64,000 nucleotides of DNA from Timema cristinae (lineage: Eukaryota; Arthropoda; Insecta; Phasmatodea; Timematidae). Made by a program: the position numbers and the translations under genes. The stretch's first letter is position 1, and each line of letters opens with the position of its first letter. Below, piece by piece: positions 1 to 12,981 of the stretch. The stretch is from the NCBI GenBank assembly GCA_039000515.1, contig JBCFYV010000012.1, positions 1,580,005 to 1,644,004 of the forward strand, read 5' to 3'. Under the pieces are notes generated by a model. The model worked only from the letters and a program-made list of their open reading frames with translations, was not told the DNA's origin and searched no databases.

Positions 1-3000
1 GTCCCTGTAATGGAGTGTGATGTCCACACCCAGAAAGTAATGTTGGATCTGGGCATTTTCAAGCTTTTTATATCTATCAATTTAGTCCAAGTATATCCAA
101 ATTAAAAAAAACAATCAGCTAGGGGGATAGCCCATTGTTGCGGTTTAAACCCAAAGAGCACCTTCACCTCTCAACTTAAAGGGAAATTTGTGTGTTTTGT
201 GTTTTTTAGTGTTTACCCTAAACAATTTTTTCCCCATATCATTAAGGTAGTTTTAACCATGTTTTAGCCTAGTGTTAAAACCCAAAGTTTTTTGATCTCA
301 TGTGTGTCTCCTTATTCAGGTTATATGCATGTAGGGGGCGGGGATTGGGAAGGAAAAATTTCTCCCAAAAATTTTAATCCACATTTTTTTGGGAAAGGGA
401 GAGTGGAAAACCACTTAAAAAAAACCATAAATTAAACTAAACCCGGGGTTTTTAAAACCCCAATTTAGTGATCAGAAAGGCCAGTCTAACACGAGAGCGA
501 TGCCTTATTACCATTTTTGGCCTCTAAACGGGCGTTATAAGTATTTGTTTTACCTGTGGGGGGATTATTTATTTTAGTTTGGGCTTTTTATTTTTCTTCC
601 CCTTTCCTTTTCATAAAAAGAAATTTATACCCAAAATACTTTGCAGAAATATATTCTGTAAATTATCACCAAATGTTTTTTCTTAGACTTCCGTGTGGCA
701 GCAGGGTGGGGGGGGCCACGCTCAGACACAGGATTGCCTAGTAACCACATTTGGGTTTTCAACAAAAATGGACTTCTTTAAATGAAAATGGACTACCCGG
801 GGGCGGTTAAAAACCCTCCGGGTGTTATTACAGAGCTTCAAAATGCACTTGGGGGACTGTGCAGTAGATTCAGGTACAAAAAAAAGGCCTTTTTAAACTT
901 TATTACTTTAAAAATGGTATTTTTAATCATGCATATCATATTTCATTAAATATTACTAAAAGGCCATATATACCATTCTTAAATTCAGAACAGGCTTTTA
1001 TAGACACTTTGCATCTCTTTCTGAAACTTTGGTTTCCCCATTGGCACGGGCCTTTTTTAAACCAAGCAACTCCATTTTTAGCTTAAAATAAACATTTCTT
1101 TAGAATAGTAGGCTATAATATAAACCTCAAAAAAATCAAATTTAACCCACTTATTTTTTTATAAAATATGAAAATTTAAAATTTTATTAACATTGGGTCT
1201 CATTTTCCCGAGTTTAAAAAACATGTTATAAGTCTTGTTCCAACGTGGGGGAAACCCAAAAATAAAAAAAAACACCTGCAAAAAAACTTTAAAATGAATA
1301 TATTTTATGCAATGTTTGAAAACAAAAACTCCCCTTTAAATTTATTTAAATTAAAAAATAAAAAAGGGTTGTCTTGCTGGGAACCTTTTTACTTAGTTTT
1401 TTACATGGGTATATTGTTGAAAAAAACTGGGGGCCAATAGCTCCTCCCTGTATGTTTTGGTGGTTGTTTTGAAGTTACATAGGGGGAAACATTATTTAAA
1501 AACCTGCCCAGGTTTGAAGATTACAGCACAATTTTAAAATTTTTTGACTTGAAAACTGAAAAAGGAAGTTCATCCCCATTCACATAAGAATTGATAATAT
1601 TAAATAACTAAAAACTTTTGTCAAATTTTTCAAACTATACGGAAACAAAACCCGACTGTCAGTTTCATAACTAAAGGCTGGAATTTTTTTGTAATTGTCC
1701 CAGACAATTTTAAAAAATTTGAAAATATATTTTATGTGTAAAAAAAAATTTTTTTATTTTAATATACTTTATTTTGGGTAAAGAAACCAGCTACCCACAA
1801 AAATGGTCAGTTAAAATCCTTTAAAACACTAACCCCCATTAAATTTTTCACTATCAGGTTTTAAAGGTTTTAAATCCTTGCCAAATTTTTGTGGGGGGAA
1901 AGATCCATCCCCCTTAACCCCCCGGGAAGTAGCGGTGTGATTACTGTGTTAGGGGAAATGAACCCCCAATTTCCCGGTTTTGGTCGAAAGGGTTTTTTAT
2001 TGGTAAATTGTTGGATTTAAAGGGTGAATGTTGTGTTATTCATAGTAAATTAACTAGTTTGTAAGTCATGTGGGGAAAAATAATCAGGGTGTTTGAAAAA
2101 TGCACCTAAACTACATCAAAAAAAAAAATAACAAATTTGGGGTTTCACAGGGTGGCCACTAATCGAGAAAACTGGTAAATGCTTGAATTTTGAACATCCC
2201 AGGGGGGGAAAAAAAATCATAAAAAATGATTGAAAATTTTTCGTCTTTTCAGGAATTTAAAAAATTCCCAAAAGCTATTTTTCAAAATGTGATCAAAATA
2301 ATTTAATTAAAATCAATTTTTTACATAAACTTTTTGAAAAATCACAAAAAATGGGCAATTTTGCGTTAAACATGGGTCCCAACCCGTCTTGTCTTTTTAA
2401 TCAAAAAGTTAAAACCAATTTTCAAATAATTCCGTGAAAGGAAACCATTTAATAATTTTTCCCGAAGCATTTAAAATTCCAAAAAAATTTTATGTAGAAA
2501 ACACTGTAAATAGCTTGTAAGGCATTTATATCTCAAATCATTGTTTGGGGAAGATCACTCCAAATACCTAGTTTTCTTGGGGAAATAAAAAATCTTCGGG
2601 AAGTTTCTTGGGAGGACCACTCCAAATATCTTGTAGGGGGCCCTAATTTTTTTTTTTTTTGGATGGGGTTGGGGGGTTTTGTGCACGGCCCGGAGGAGTT
2701 TTATGTTAAAAAACACTGCGCCACTTTCAATGTATCATTGGATAGCTAAACTGTTCCTTTTTCCTAGCATATTTCGGCGAGTATTGGTGGACTTTGGGAA
2801 AAATTTTTTCAATTTTTTAACTTCACATTTTCTTCACCAACACTAATAAAAATTTTAGTATTATTATTAAATCAATAGATCTTGGTGAGAGTTTTTGGAT
2901 TTACACTAAAACGTCCCGTGTCCCACAACACAGTGCAAATTTTATATTTGGGGTTGGTTTTTTTCCGAGGCAGGCCGGATCATACAAAAAATTTGGCAGA

Positions 3001-3534
3001 ACCCTCCTCCCACATGTCGGCATGCTACCTAAGGTCAATGAAAAAATCATTATTCCCATCATTTTGGGTTTTTGGCTACCTTTAATACTTTGAAAATTTT
3101 ACTAAGCCAACCCTTATCAAAAAATTTTCAAAACCCACTCAATTTTTTGTACTGTCCCCCCCTCCCCCCCCACTGTTCTAAATTTTAAAAAGATTTTAGT
3201 CACATCAACAATTACAGAAGAGGATCTTTTCTAAATTTGGGTTTCAGACATTTCCTGGGGTAGGGGCCCCCGCGCCCGGGTTTTTCTAAGAGGAGGACCT
3301 TTTTAAAAATGTTTTTGGGTAGCCCCCTCTCCCTTTTCATAAATAAGGTTTTGGGCCCCACTCATAAATATTTGTACACATACTTTCCCCTATACTCGGG
3401 TGGCTGAGCACAAACAAAAGTAGAATAATGACTTTGAATCTAAAATTTTATAAAAGTGCAAAAACGTGTTCCCTTAAATTTCATGGGCCCCGGGGGAAAT
3501 GGGGAGTAACAATCGGCTTTCCCTTTAAGGGTAG

Positions 3535-3690
3535 CCATTACCTCTTTGTCCAATAGCAGCAATTTTAAAGTGTGGGCTGTGTTCTTTTTTTAAATTTTAA
3601 AGGGCCCTAAAATTTTGGGTTTTTCCCTTTTATGTGTTTATACCACCTTTCCCCGTTAAACCCTTTTTACAAATAAAATAGATTAAAGGC
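3535..3690 (-). repeat. Smeared copy of an interspersed repeat (family also at 36.5 and 47.5 kb)
   Basis: The start reads ccattacctctttgtcc and then aatagcagcaa, which is the reverse complement of 36,590-36,645 almost base for base. Further on the match continues but with bases stretched: the clean copy (reverse strand) has agagccatattgtg where this copy has aagggccctaaaattttgg. This is the best internal evidence that the first 11.5 kb is distorted. The family itself is not recognised and has no coding capacity. Confidence 0.65.
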
Positions 3691-4034
3691 AGGCATTGGG
3701 TGAAAAAAACTTAATATTAGGGAAATTTTTCAGCAAACAAAAATTTGGCAACACTTCTTTCAAAACATTTTCATTTCACCATTTGGTTTTTAAATACTTA
3801 TAAGTTGGGTGAAACCAAATCCCCAAAGGGGCCAGATTTAACACTAGTTATAAGTATAGCTTAAATGAACTTAAACACCCCAAAGATCCCCCTGCCTACT
3901 GGTAACAGTCGGAAAATATTTCCTCTTTTGGGAAAAGGGAAAAACAGCTGTTCGGAACCAACCTAAGAAGTCTGTCTACAAGTTTTTGAATGTTAATGTT
4001 CTATTTCTGTGAATTTTTTTGGGGGAGAGCTAAA

Positions 4035-4115
4035 TTGTTCCTGGATAACTCAGTGGCTTAAAGCATTGGTGTACTAAACCAAAGGTCCTGGGTTTTGAAA
4101 ATTTCCCTTTTCCAA
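4035..4115 (+). repeat. Fragment of tRNA-like SINE (type C)
   Basis: The stretch ggataactcagtggc to ggtcctgggttttga parallels the head of the SINE at 34,915-35,135, including the actcagtgg A-box-like start and ggtcctgggtt B-box-like end. The tail is lost in smeared sequence. It is a partial, old or damaged copy. Confidence 0.45.
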
Positions 4116-6623
4116 GTATAAATTTTTTTAATTTAAAGACCTTTTGATGCAGCCATAACTGTAGCTAACAAATATAATAAACTTTGCTTTTAAAAACCCT
4201 CATAAATGATTTTTGGTTATTTTTTTCATATAATCAATCAAATAAGGTATGGATAATTACTAATTTATAAGAAAGGGCCACACTATTTGCATGAACAAGG
4301 AGGGGGAAAACAAACCAAATTTTTAAAAGACTTGTGAAAAATAATTTTTTGTTCGAACATACTTCCAAACCTACTTTGGGCCCCAGAAAATTTTTTTACA
4401 ATGTCTTTTAAAAGCTGGTTTGTTTTGATGATGATAAAGATATTAATAGCTAATAAAAACAATACACATTTTTTACATAGAGCAAACTTCAAATATAATT
4501 TAAAATAAATTGTATGTATGATACACGTTGTGCCTACCCCTTTAAAAATTTTCTAATATAACATCCTGGGGCTCAAGTGATTAGACTCCCAACTGAAAGC
4601 TCCATAAATTTTGTAAAATGCCCAAATTGTAAAGGTGAATGAATTTAAATAATTTTGATTGCAGACAATTTTCACTCTGTAAAAATTTTTTTTCCAATTG
4701 ACATGTGGGTACTGTAAGTGTACAAAAATAATCATCATAAAATTAAGTTTTTTTTTGAGAAAGACTCAGGCCTTAATGCAATATTTTCCATGGGTTGTTT
4801 TTAGTTTCGAGTTATTCGCGCCCCAGGTTTTCGAACACCGTTTGTGTAGAAGAAAGGTCACTAAGTTTAATTTTTTTTGTTTATTATTATGGGGTTTTAA
4901 AATTTGTCTATTTTGCGAACACATGAGTTAAATCATTTGTTATTTTTTCGAACTCGTAACATATAAAAGGGTGAACCAGTAAACACTTTTTTTGTTTCCA
5001 ATCAAAATAAATATATACGGTAATTAAACCCTTGATTAAATACAAATTAAATGGCTCTAGAGAAATAAAAATACTATGATTTTTTGGTATTGTTGGAGTT
5101 GTCAAATGTTTTACCTAAAAATTTGTGGCTACTATGGACTACGGAAACAAAAGATAAATATTTTTTCAGCAAACTTGCGCCCTTTGTTTTGTAGTGTTAG
5201 ATTTTAATTTAAAAAAACATTAAAAGGCTATTATATGGTCCCAAATGATGACCAAAAAATTAAAATATTGTCACTTGCCCCCACACCAGTGTGGGGGGAC
5301 GGGGATGAAATTAAATGCCTTTTTTGGGAAGGGGTTGTCTTTTTTAAATAAAAATTTAATCTTTAATTTATTTTAATCTTTTTAATTTTTTGCCCTTATA
5401 ATAAAATAAAAAATATAAACTATTTTTTAAGTTTTTTAACCTCGTTTTTCTTTTAATTTTTGGCATTTTTTTTTTCCAGGGGTTTTTTTTACTAAAAAAG
5501 GCCCCTACATGTACCCCACGAACATGTTGGGATCCATATTTCTGGGAAAATGCAAAAATAAAAATTTTTTTAAAACTTTGGAAGCTTTTTCCTTTACCCA
5601 AAATTTTGACCCCTTTCCACCTTGCGTACTCAACACAAAACCCAAAAAATTTAAAATAAAAATTTTCCCTTTTTTGTTAGTTTAGTTGCCTTTGGGTTTT
5701 GGAAAAATAGGAGTGTGTTTTTTTCAGAATTATTGTTTTATGTTCCACCCGGGACCGACATTCTTATTTTACAAGCGTCACGAATCACGTACAATTTTTT
5801 GTCTAGCTTCAGTTTGTTGAGGGAAGGTAGAACTTCATTTCAATTTAGGGTCGCCCCCCACCATCCATCAGGAGGCTCCCGATGGGAAAATGTTCTACAA
5901 ATAGCCACACGGAAAAACATTTTTTTAAATTTGTCCTCATATTTTTTTTAAGCGGGGTTTTCATTTTTCTTCCTATTTTATCATATCTGTTTTAAACCTT
6001 TTTTGGGTTTTAAAATTTCCCCCAACCCATGTTTGTGAAGGCGTGCCTTCTCTCTTTTGAAAATTTTTGAAAAAAATGCAGTTGCTATTAACCCTTTGCT
6101 TCCCCCAGAAAATTTGCCGCTCTGGCCTAATGTCCTGCGTTAAATTCTTTACAGAGCTCTCTGTTGCAACTTCCTTTCCAGTCTGGACAAATCTCTTTTT
6201 TTTTCTTGCTTTTGTTTTTCACTGAGTTGGTTGTTAAACTTCTGGCCCATAGCGATATCCGTCCCAGTTGTTTTTTTTTTGTTTGTTTTAGATGTCCCAA
6301 TTGGTAAGTGTCTTGATGCTTTTTTTTTTTGGGTGACTTTGTACAGTCTTGATCTTTTTGCAAATATCTTTTTGGTTATATGCCCGGGGCTACCCCAAAT
6401 CAATCTTTTAGTGGTGAAGCATCCCAGTTTGGCCTTAGATGAGAAGACCAGCAGCTAAGCAAAATCTTTTGTATCGCCACTTTTGTGACACCCGTTCGTT
6501 TCCCACCTGAAAATTTGAAACGGACTCATATAGGTTGGGCCTGGTTGTTTTTGTGTTTCCCACAACTTTTTTCTGCTTTGTTTACCAAGGGGTAAAAGGG
6601 GCCTTTTCCCCCGTTGAAGTTGG

Positions 6624-6657
<34 letters not shown>

Positions 6658-9600
6658 CAGTTCAAATGCTGTCCAAAACATGATACGGGCCCCATTATGT
6701 GGGTACCTAAAACGTCACGGTTACCACATTGTCACCGCATCTGATGGCAGCTCGAGCCCCTTTTGTTAGTCACGGGATTAGTTGAGACGTTCCTTAGGGG
6801 CTGTGTTCTAAACTGTGTCCTTTATGATCTTATGTAATTTGTTTTGGTAGTTCCTGACCATATGTAACACTTCCAAAATTTTATCCCTGTTTCTATGGTT
6901 CATTACGCTGAATTTTTGAAAAGTACTAGGTCACCATCATGACAATTCTTATAACAAAAAATTAGGGCATTTTTCATCTCTCTGAAACCCGACGGAATAG
7001 CTTGTTCCACCGGGGGAAAGTCCCCGGGTAATTCTTGTAGCATTGTGCTCCTTTGATTTTTTTCCCTGGTTCAGTTTGGCTACATATTAACAATATTTGT
7101 TTTTTACCCCAAAGTATGCAATCCTTAGTTGTAGCCTATTTTGCACCCCTGTAACAAAATATTGTCTTTTAGTTAAAAATGCAATGGTGTTTTTTTTTAA
7201 ATTTGTATTTGCACAAACTTAATTTAAAAGGTTTTGAAATGCTAATTTTAAATGAGTTTAAAATTAGTCTGGTATACACTGAAAAGAACTTCATGTTTGG
7301 GTTTCCCCAAACAGCATTTAAAACATGGAGGAATTAGGACCGAATACACAACAATGGTTGAGTGGGGTTTTTTTCATTTTCTTTTTAACTTACCACTCCT
7401 GAGACGCTTTAAAATTTCATGGCCGTATGAAGTGTACACCAGCCCCCGGTCGGGTATACTGTGATAGGGGGAAAAATCCATCGGCATTCATCCCCCCTTT
7501 TCCAACTTTTATTTCTCTTTCCCAAAACCCTTTTTGGCGCATACATTTTTTAAAATTTTTTTCCCAATTTTATAATAAAAATAAAAAATATAATAATAAA
7601 AATGTAAAAAATTTTTAAATGCACCCATATGAACCTCAACTTATAAAAAGATGCTTGTAGAAATAAAAATAACTTACCATTCATACGTTGTTTGACGCCC
7701 CCATTTTTTTTTTCCATGATGGGCACCTCCATCTCACATTTCTTGTGTTTGCTGATGGCCTATCCCTTTTGATAAGGACCCCACCAAACTCTCTTTTAAA
7801 CTTTTTTCCCCTTTGCTTTCAACTTCAGTTTTGAAAATTCTAGTTTTTTCCCACACTTTTAAATTTTTAAAAAATCAAATGGCGAAAATTTCCCAAAACC
7901 CTTTTTTCTCCAAATGAAACAAAAAAAACGCCCTTGGTACATATTTCCCTGTGTGGCAAGGGTGGTAAGTGATTAGCAAAATGAACTTTTTACCCCGACG
8001 CCCATAGGAAAGTTCTTTCATTTTTTATATTTGGATCCCTTTTATGGGGGGGATTTTCAGCCCAATTTTCCTGGAGAATCTGAAAGTTCTTGAATTCCCG
8101 AAACATTTAGACTGAAAAAACAAAAATTTAATAGATACATAAAAAACGTTTTTAAGCGATATTTGTAAAATTATAAAATTATATGAAAAACCACAGTTAG
8201 TAAACATTGCTTATTGTTAATTTTTTAAAATTATAAAGTATTTCATCTCTCTAAGATATATTATAAATTTAAAAAAAAGTAAACAAAATTTAAAATGTTA
8301 TGTAAAAATTTTAAAACCTTATTCAAGTTCCGTTTCCCCGTCAAGGTTATGTTTTATTTTGTTTCTCAAAAAAATTACCCTTTTCCCTTTCCCCCCCTTT
8401 TGGGGGGGGTCCCTACCCCAAAAAATTTTTTTCAAAAGGTTTTTAAAACGGAAAAAGGGGGAAAAAATTTTTATCCTTTTTTTTTTTAAAAATTTTTGGG
8501 GGGAAACCCCCGGGTCTTTTTTTGGGTTTTGAGAGCAAAAACTAAAATTTTGGGGGGTATTTTAACTAAAGGGTAAAAAAAAAAGTTTTTTTAACCCCAG
8601 TTTTGGGGAATTTTCCCATTTTCGGGCATTGTAACCCCTTTTTTTTAAAAAAAAAAATATTCTATTTAAAATTTTTTAAGTTAGGGGTAATTAATTTTTT
8701 TGGGGTTTTTGGGGTTTTTTCTGGAGAAAATATTTTTTTCGATTTTCCCCCGTATTCTTTTGGGGCAAAAATTTTTGTTTTTTTTTTAAAAAGGAAAATG
8801 TATTTTTCATCACATATTCAAAAGGGAAAAACTTTTTTTAAAATAAAAAAATAAAATTTTAAAAAAATTTTTTTAAATTTAAATTTAAAAGGATATGTTA
8901 AAATTTGGGGGGAATTTGGGGGAAAAAATTTGGTTTTTCCCCCAAAAAGTTAAAAAATTTTTTTTCCCCTTGGGGTTTAGTTAATTTCATAAAAAAAAAA
9001 TAGTATTTTTTTTAAAAAATTTACTGCCAAAAAACAAAATTTGGGAAAGGGCCCCCCGTAAAACCCTTTCTTTGTGATAAAATTTTTTTTAGGTAAATAT
9101 TTTAGTTTTTTTTTTTTAAAAAAAAAAAACCCCAACCCCCGGGGGAAAGAGCTGTTAATTGGGGAATATTTTTAATTTTTTTCTATAAACCCGGGAAAAA
9201 AAAAAAGGGGGTTAAAAAATTTAAAAATTTTAAAAAAAAAATTCTCAAAATAAAATTTTTAAAAAATCAGATACTTTTCTTAAAACCCCCTAAATTTGGG
9301 GGGAAAAATTAAAAAAAGGTTTTAAAAAAAAGGGTTTTTTGGTTTTTAGTGGGGAAGGGGTTAAACCCCCAATTTTAATTTTAAAAAAATTTCCTTTTTA
9401 AAAAAGGTTCTAGGGGGGATTTATTCTTCAAAAACAAGGGTTTTTGGGGGGGAAAACTCCCCGGGCCCCCCCTTTCCCCCCCCCCCTCTATTATGCCATG
9501 GTTACAAAAACCCTTTGGACCCAAAAACCTTTTTAATTTGTACATACCAAAAATTTTTGGGGGTTTTTCTTTTTTTGGGGAGTAAAAAAACCCGAATGGT

Positions 9601-11529
9601 TTTTTTTTTTTTCATGGGGGGGAGTAAAAATTTGGAAAAAAGGGAATTTTTAAAAAACCCTTTCAATAAAGCTTTCATATTTGATAAGATAAAACTTTTT
9701 GGTTTCTCCCCAAATTGCTAAATTTAATTTTTTTTTTTAAAAATTTTAGTTTTAAAATTAAAAAAAATCATTTAAATTTTAAAAAAAATTTAAATTTGCT
9801 AAAAAAGTTTAAAATTTTTGGGAAAAGGTGGGGGAAAGAACCCTTTGGTTATAAAGGCCCAAAGGGGGCCCCCGGTTGGGGGGACGCGTTTTTGGGGCCC
9901 GGGCCCTTTCCCCTCAAAAAGGGTTTTCCCAATGAGAATTAAATTAAAAAATTTTTTAAAAAAAAATAGTTAGAAAATTAAGGATTTGTTTTAAAAACAA
10001 CAAGGAAAAAAAAATGTAACCCGGGCCCCGGGGGCAAAATAGCCAAAGATTAAATTTTTTTTTTGGGGTTTAACTCCCAAAGGGGTGGGAAGATAAAGGG
10101 TTTTGAATCCGTGCGTGATGGAGGGTGTTTTTTCCCAAATTTTTTTTTTTTATTCTCTCCACAAAAATTTCGGGTTTTAATTTTCCCTTTAAAATTTAAA
10201 CCTTTCCAAAATTCCCAACCCGTTTAAACTTTAGTTTTAAAAAAAAATTAAAAAAAAAAAAGGGGGATAAAAAGCGGGTGCAAATAAAAAAATAAATAAA
10301 AAAATTTAAAGACCCAAGGGAAAAAATTTTAAAATTTTAAAAATGGTTTTAAAAATTTTTATCTATTTTTTTTTTGCCAAAAAATTTTTTAAAATTTAAT
10401 ACCTTTGATTAAAAAAAATTTGGGGAAAAAATTTTTAGAATTTTTTTTAAAAGTTTTTTTTTGTTTCAAATTACAAAAATTAATTTTCTGCTTCTTTAAC
10501 GGGGCTTTTTTTTTTCTTCTTTTCCCCCCCGCTTTTTTGCATTTTTTATTTTTTTTTTTTTTTCCGAGGGGCTTCCAGGTTTCCCCAATTTTTTTGGGCT
10601 ACTCAAAAACAATGAAAAAAAAACTCCCAATAAAAAAAATACTCCCCTAAAAACCCAAATTCCTAAAATTTTAAAAAATTAAACTTTTTTAAAATTCCAT
10701 TAAACAAAAACCCTAAAAAAAAAAACCCCCTTTTTTTATTGGGGGGTTTCAAAAAAGTTTTTTGGGGAAAAATGGCCCCATTTTATTGTGAAAAGGGGTT
10801 TTTATTTTTGGGTAAACAAAAAAAATTTTTAAAAAAAATTTGGTTTTAAATTAAATTTAAAATTAAAAAAATTTTAATTTAAATTTTTCCCCCAATAGTT
10901 TATTTTTTTGGTTATTAACCCACTTTGAGGCCCGGGGGAAAACTTTTACCATTAAAAATCATTATTTTCGCAAAAAACAAAAATTGCGCGGGGGCGGGGT
11001 TTTCTTTTTAAAAAAATTTTTTTCCAAACCCAAAAACTCCCAAACCCCCTTTTCCCGTTTTTTTTGGGGCGGTTTTTCGAATGAGGGTGAAAGGGGGGGA
11101 AAGAAAAAAACCCCTGAAGGTTTGGAAAAAAAGATAAAAAAGAGGTTTTGGGGGGGTTTTTCCCAAATAGTTTTCTGTGGGGGGGACCCCCGGGTTTGGG
11201 TTTTAAAATTTCCGGGGGGTTTTTTGGGGGCCAGGGGCTGCAATTTGACCTGGGGCCCGGCTGGGTGAAATTTTAAAAAATGGGTTCCAAACAAAAAAAA
11301 ACCCCCCCGGGAGGTTTTAAAATCGGGGGCCCAAATTTAAAAAATTTTAAATGATTTTTAAACTACAATTTTGGGTTTTTATTTGGTTTTAAAAATAGTA
11401 AACAAAAAAATTTGACCCCCAAAACCAAAAAAAAATATATTCCCCCATTTAAAATTTTGTTTTTTTTTTTTGAAAAATAAAAAATTGGTTAAAGTTTAAA
11501 TTTAAAAAAAAAAAATAAAAATTTTAAAG

Positions 11530-12215
11530 AAACAAGTCTCTTGCCAAAAACGATTGCTAGTAGAATCAATGAACTAGCTTCAGATATAAACAATAAATTA
11601 ATTCAAAGGATGTCAGGAGTTTCTTGACTTTCCCCTTGCAATTGACATAACAGATGTTGCTCGGGTGGCTGTTTTTATTCCTAAAAAGCCACCTCAAATA
11701 ATACCAATACATGATACTACAAAGGTTGATAACATTTTTGACAAAATGAAAACAATGTTTGAGGAGGATAAATTGTTTTTGGCCTAATTTACATGTTTAG
11801 TTACAGATGGTGCGACTGAAGAACAACATTGTTGGAAAGATAAAATTAATGTTGATTGATGAAGGTTCACTTACTCTATTTATACTTTACGTTTTCATTG
11901 TTATTATACATGAAGCCGTAGCCATGTATTAAAAGTTGAAAATATTTTTGAAGCCTGTGTTAAAAATCATTAACTTGATTCGCTCCAGAAGCTTAAAATC
12001 ACAAACAGTTTACTGCTTTTCTCAAAGATATTGGCTGTGATGTAATGATACCTTATATCACTCTCATGTAAGGTGGCTTAGATGTTGACGAGTTTTAAAT
12101 GAGTTTGGGATTAGAGACATGAAATAAAGCTATTCCTTGAAAGTAGCTTGGGTTTTATAAAAGCTCCCGAGTTCGAGTATAGGCCTAGTCATAATTTTAA
12201 AATGTTAAAAAGTAT
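11530..12215 (+). pseudogene. Decayed hAT-family transposase, N-terminal and middle part
   Basis: Reading all three + frames gives fragments in the order expected for a hAT transposase of the ZBED/SCAND3-like type: LPKTIASRINELASDI, then LAIDITDVARVAVFI, then a TTKxDNIFDKM-like stretch, a TDGA motif near 11,800, an IINLIRSRSLKSQ stretch near 11,960 and SHVRWL near 12,070. In this family these surround the first catalytic Asp, the TDGAP motif and the VRWLSRG motif. At least eight stops and frameshifts interrupt it. Its C-terminal part lies at 15,100-15,560, separated by later insertions. The upstream part falls into the smeared region. Not functional. Confidence 0.65.
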
Positions 12216-12424
12216 ATTAAAACACATGTTCTTAATATATGAATGACACTCATTTTTATAAACAGTAAATAGTTTTGAAAAAAAAGTTAAATAATGGAAA
12301 TATTGGTTTTTAAATTAGAGATAAAACACAATTTTAAAAAAACAAGAACACTCAAATAAAAATCTAGTTTAAAAACGAATAGTTAAAATGGTTTTCAACA
12401 TGGATGTCTTTAAGCACATTTAAT

Positions 12425-12613
12425 GTCAGGCCTCAATTGTGGTTTCGGATTCCCACGTTAAAACTGTTAGGTCCTCCATTTCATCTCACAATCACCCTAC
12501 CATTACACATTAGCGTAAGTGTCTATAACACGAAACGGGTAGTAAGACGCGGTGTAATAATAATAATAATATAATAATAATAATAATATAATAATAATAA
12601 TAATAATAATTTA
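12425..12613 (+). repeat. SINE (type A), 3' half, with (AAT)n tail
   Basis: It matches the 3' halves of the SINEs at 24,903-25,205 and 33,305-33,595: a tctcacaatcac block, the common tail attacacattagcgtaagtg, a CGAAACGGGTAGTAAGACGCGG segment, then an AAT microsatellite from about 12,556. The tRNA-like head is absent, so this is a 5'-truncated copy. It sits inside the hAT transposase remnant. Confidence 0.7.
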
Positions 12614-12973
12614 AGGACATGAAAATTACACTAAGAATTATAAAACAAAGTTAATAGAATGAATAATGCATGACTTGGAAATGTCTAAGAAGACAGTGTA
12701 GGAAACACTAGATAGTAACAAATACACTTCTTTCTTCACATCTTCTTAAACTTTCACACTTTCCACTTCTTTAAAACTTCCACAGTTGTACATTAGTTTG
12801 AATTTTTGGGAATATTACTTTTTCATTGATGTCTTTTCATATGAAAAATTAATGATTTCCGAAAATTCAAAACAATGTGCAATGTGGAAGTTTGAAAAAG
12901 TCTGATAAGAAAACGTAAGAATCATAAACCAATAGAAATTTGAATTGTTTCATATTTCGTTTATTATTACTTA
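12614..12973. other. AT-rich spacer, no gene seen
   Basis: Unique AT-rich sequence between a SINE tail and a non-autonomous hAT insertion. A segment (acacttctttcttcacatct through tctttaaaacttccacag) is similar to 48,160-48,225, so it is part of another low-copy repeat. No open frame or RNA gene is visible. Confidence 0.5.
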
Positions 12974-12981
12974 GTGTGATC

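Larger units (their letters stand above)
1..11520. other. Homopolymer-smeared, probably corrupted sequence
   Basis: This 11.5-kb stretch is built from runs of 3 to 10 identical bases (A, T, G and C alike), including a 40-odd base C run near 6,618-6,656. The effect grows towards 8,280-11,520, then stops abruptly near 11,520, after which the sequence has normal texture. The short ORFs here are rich in Phe, Lys, Gly and Pro because of TTT, AAA, GGG and CCC runs and are not credible proteins. A repeat known in clean form elsewhere in the window is recognisable here in smeared form (3,535-3,690), which argues for read or consensus error rather than real composition. I annotate no gene here; real exons could be hidden. 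Confidence 0.8.

Noticed and set aside
6535..6744. Frame with a run of Pro from a long C tract
   Set aside because: The C tract lies in smeared sequence and is probably a base-calling artefact.
10962..11294. Overlapping open frames of 110 (-) and 94 (+) codons
   Set aside because: Composition is Phe/Lys/Gly/Pro from homopolymer runs in the corrupted region.
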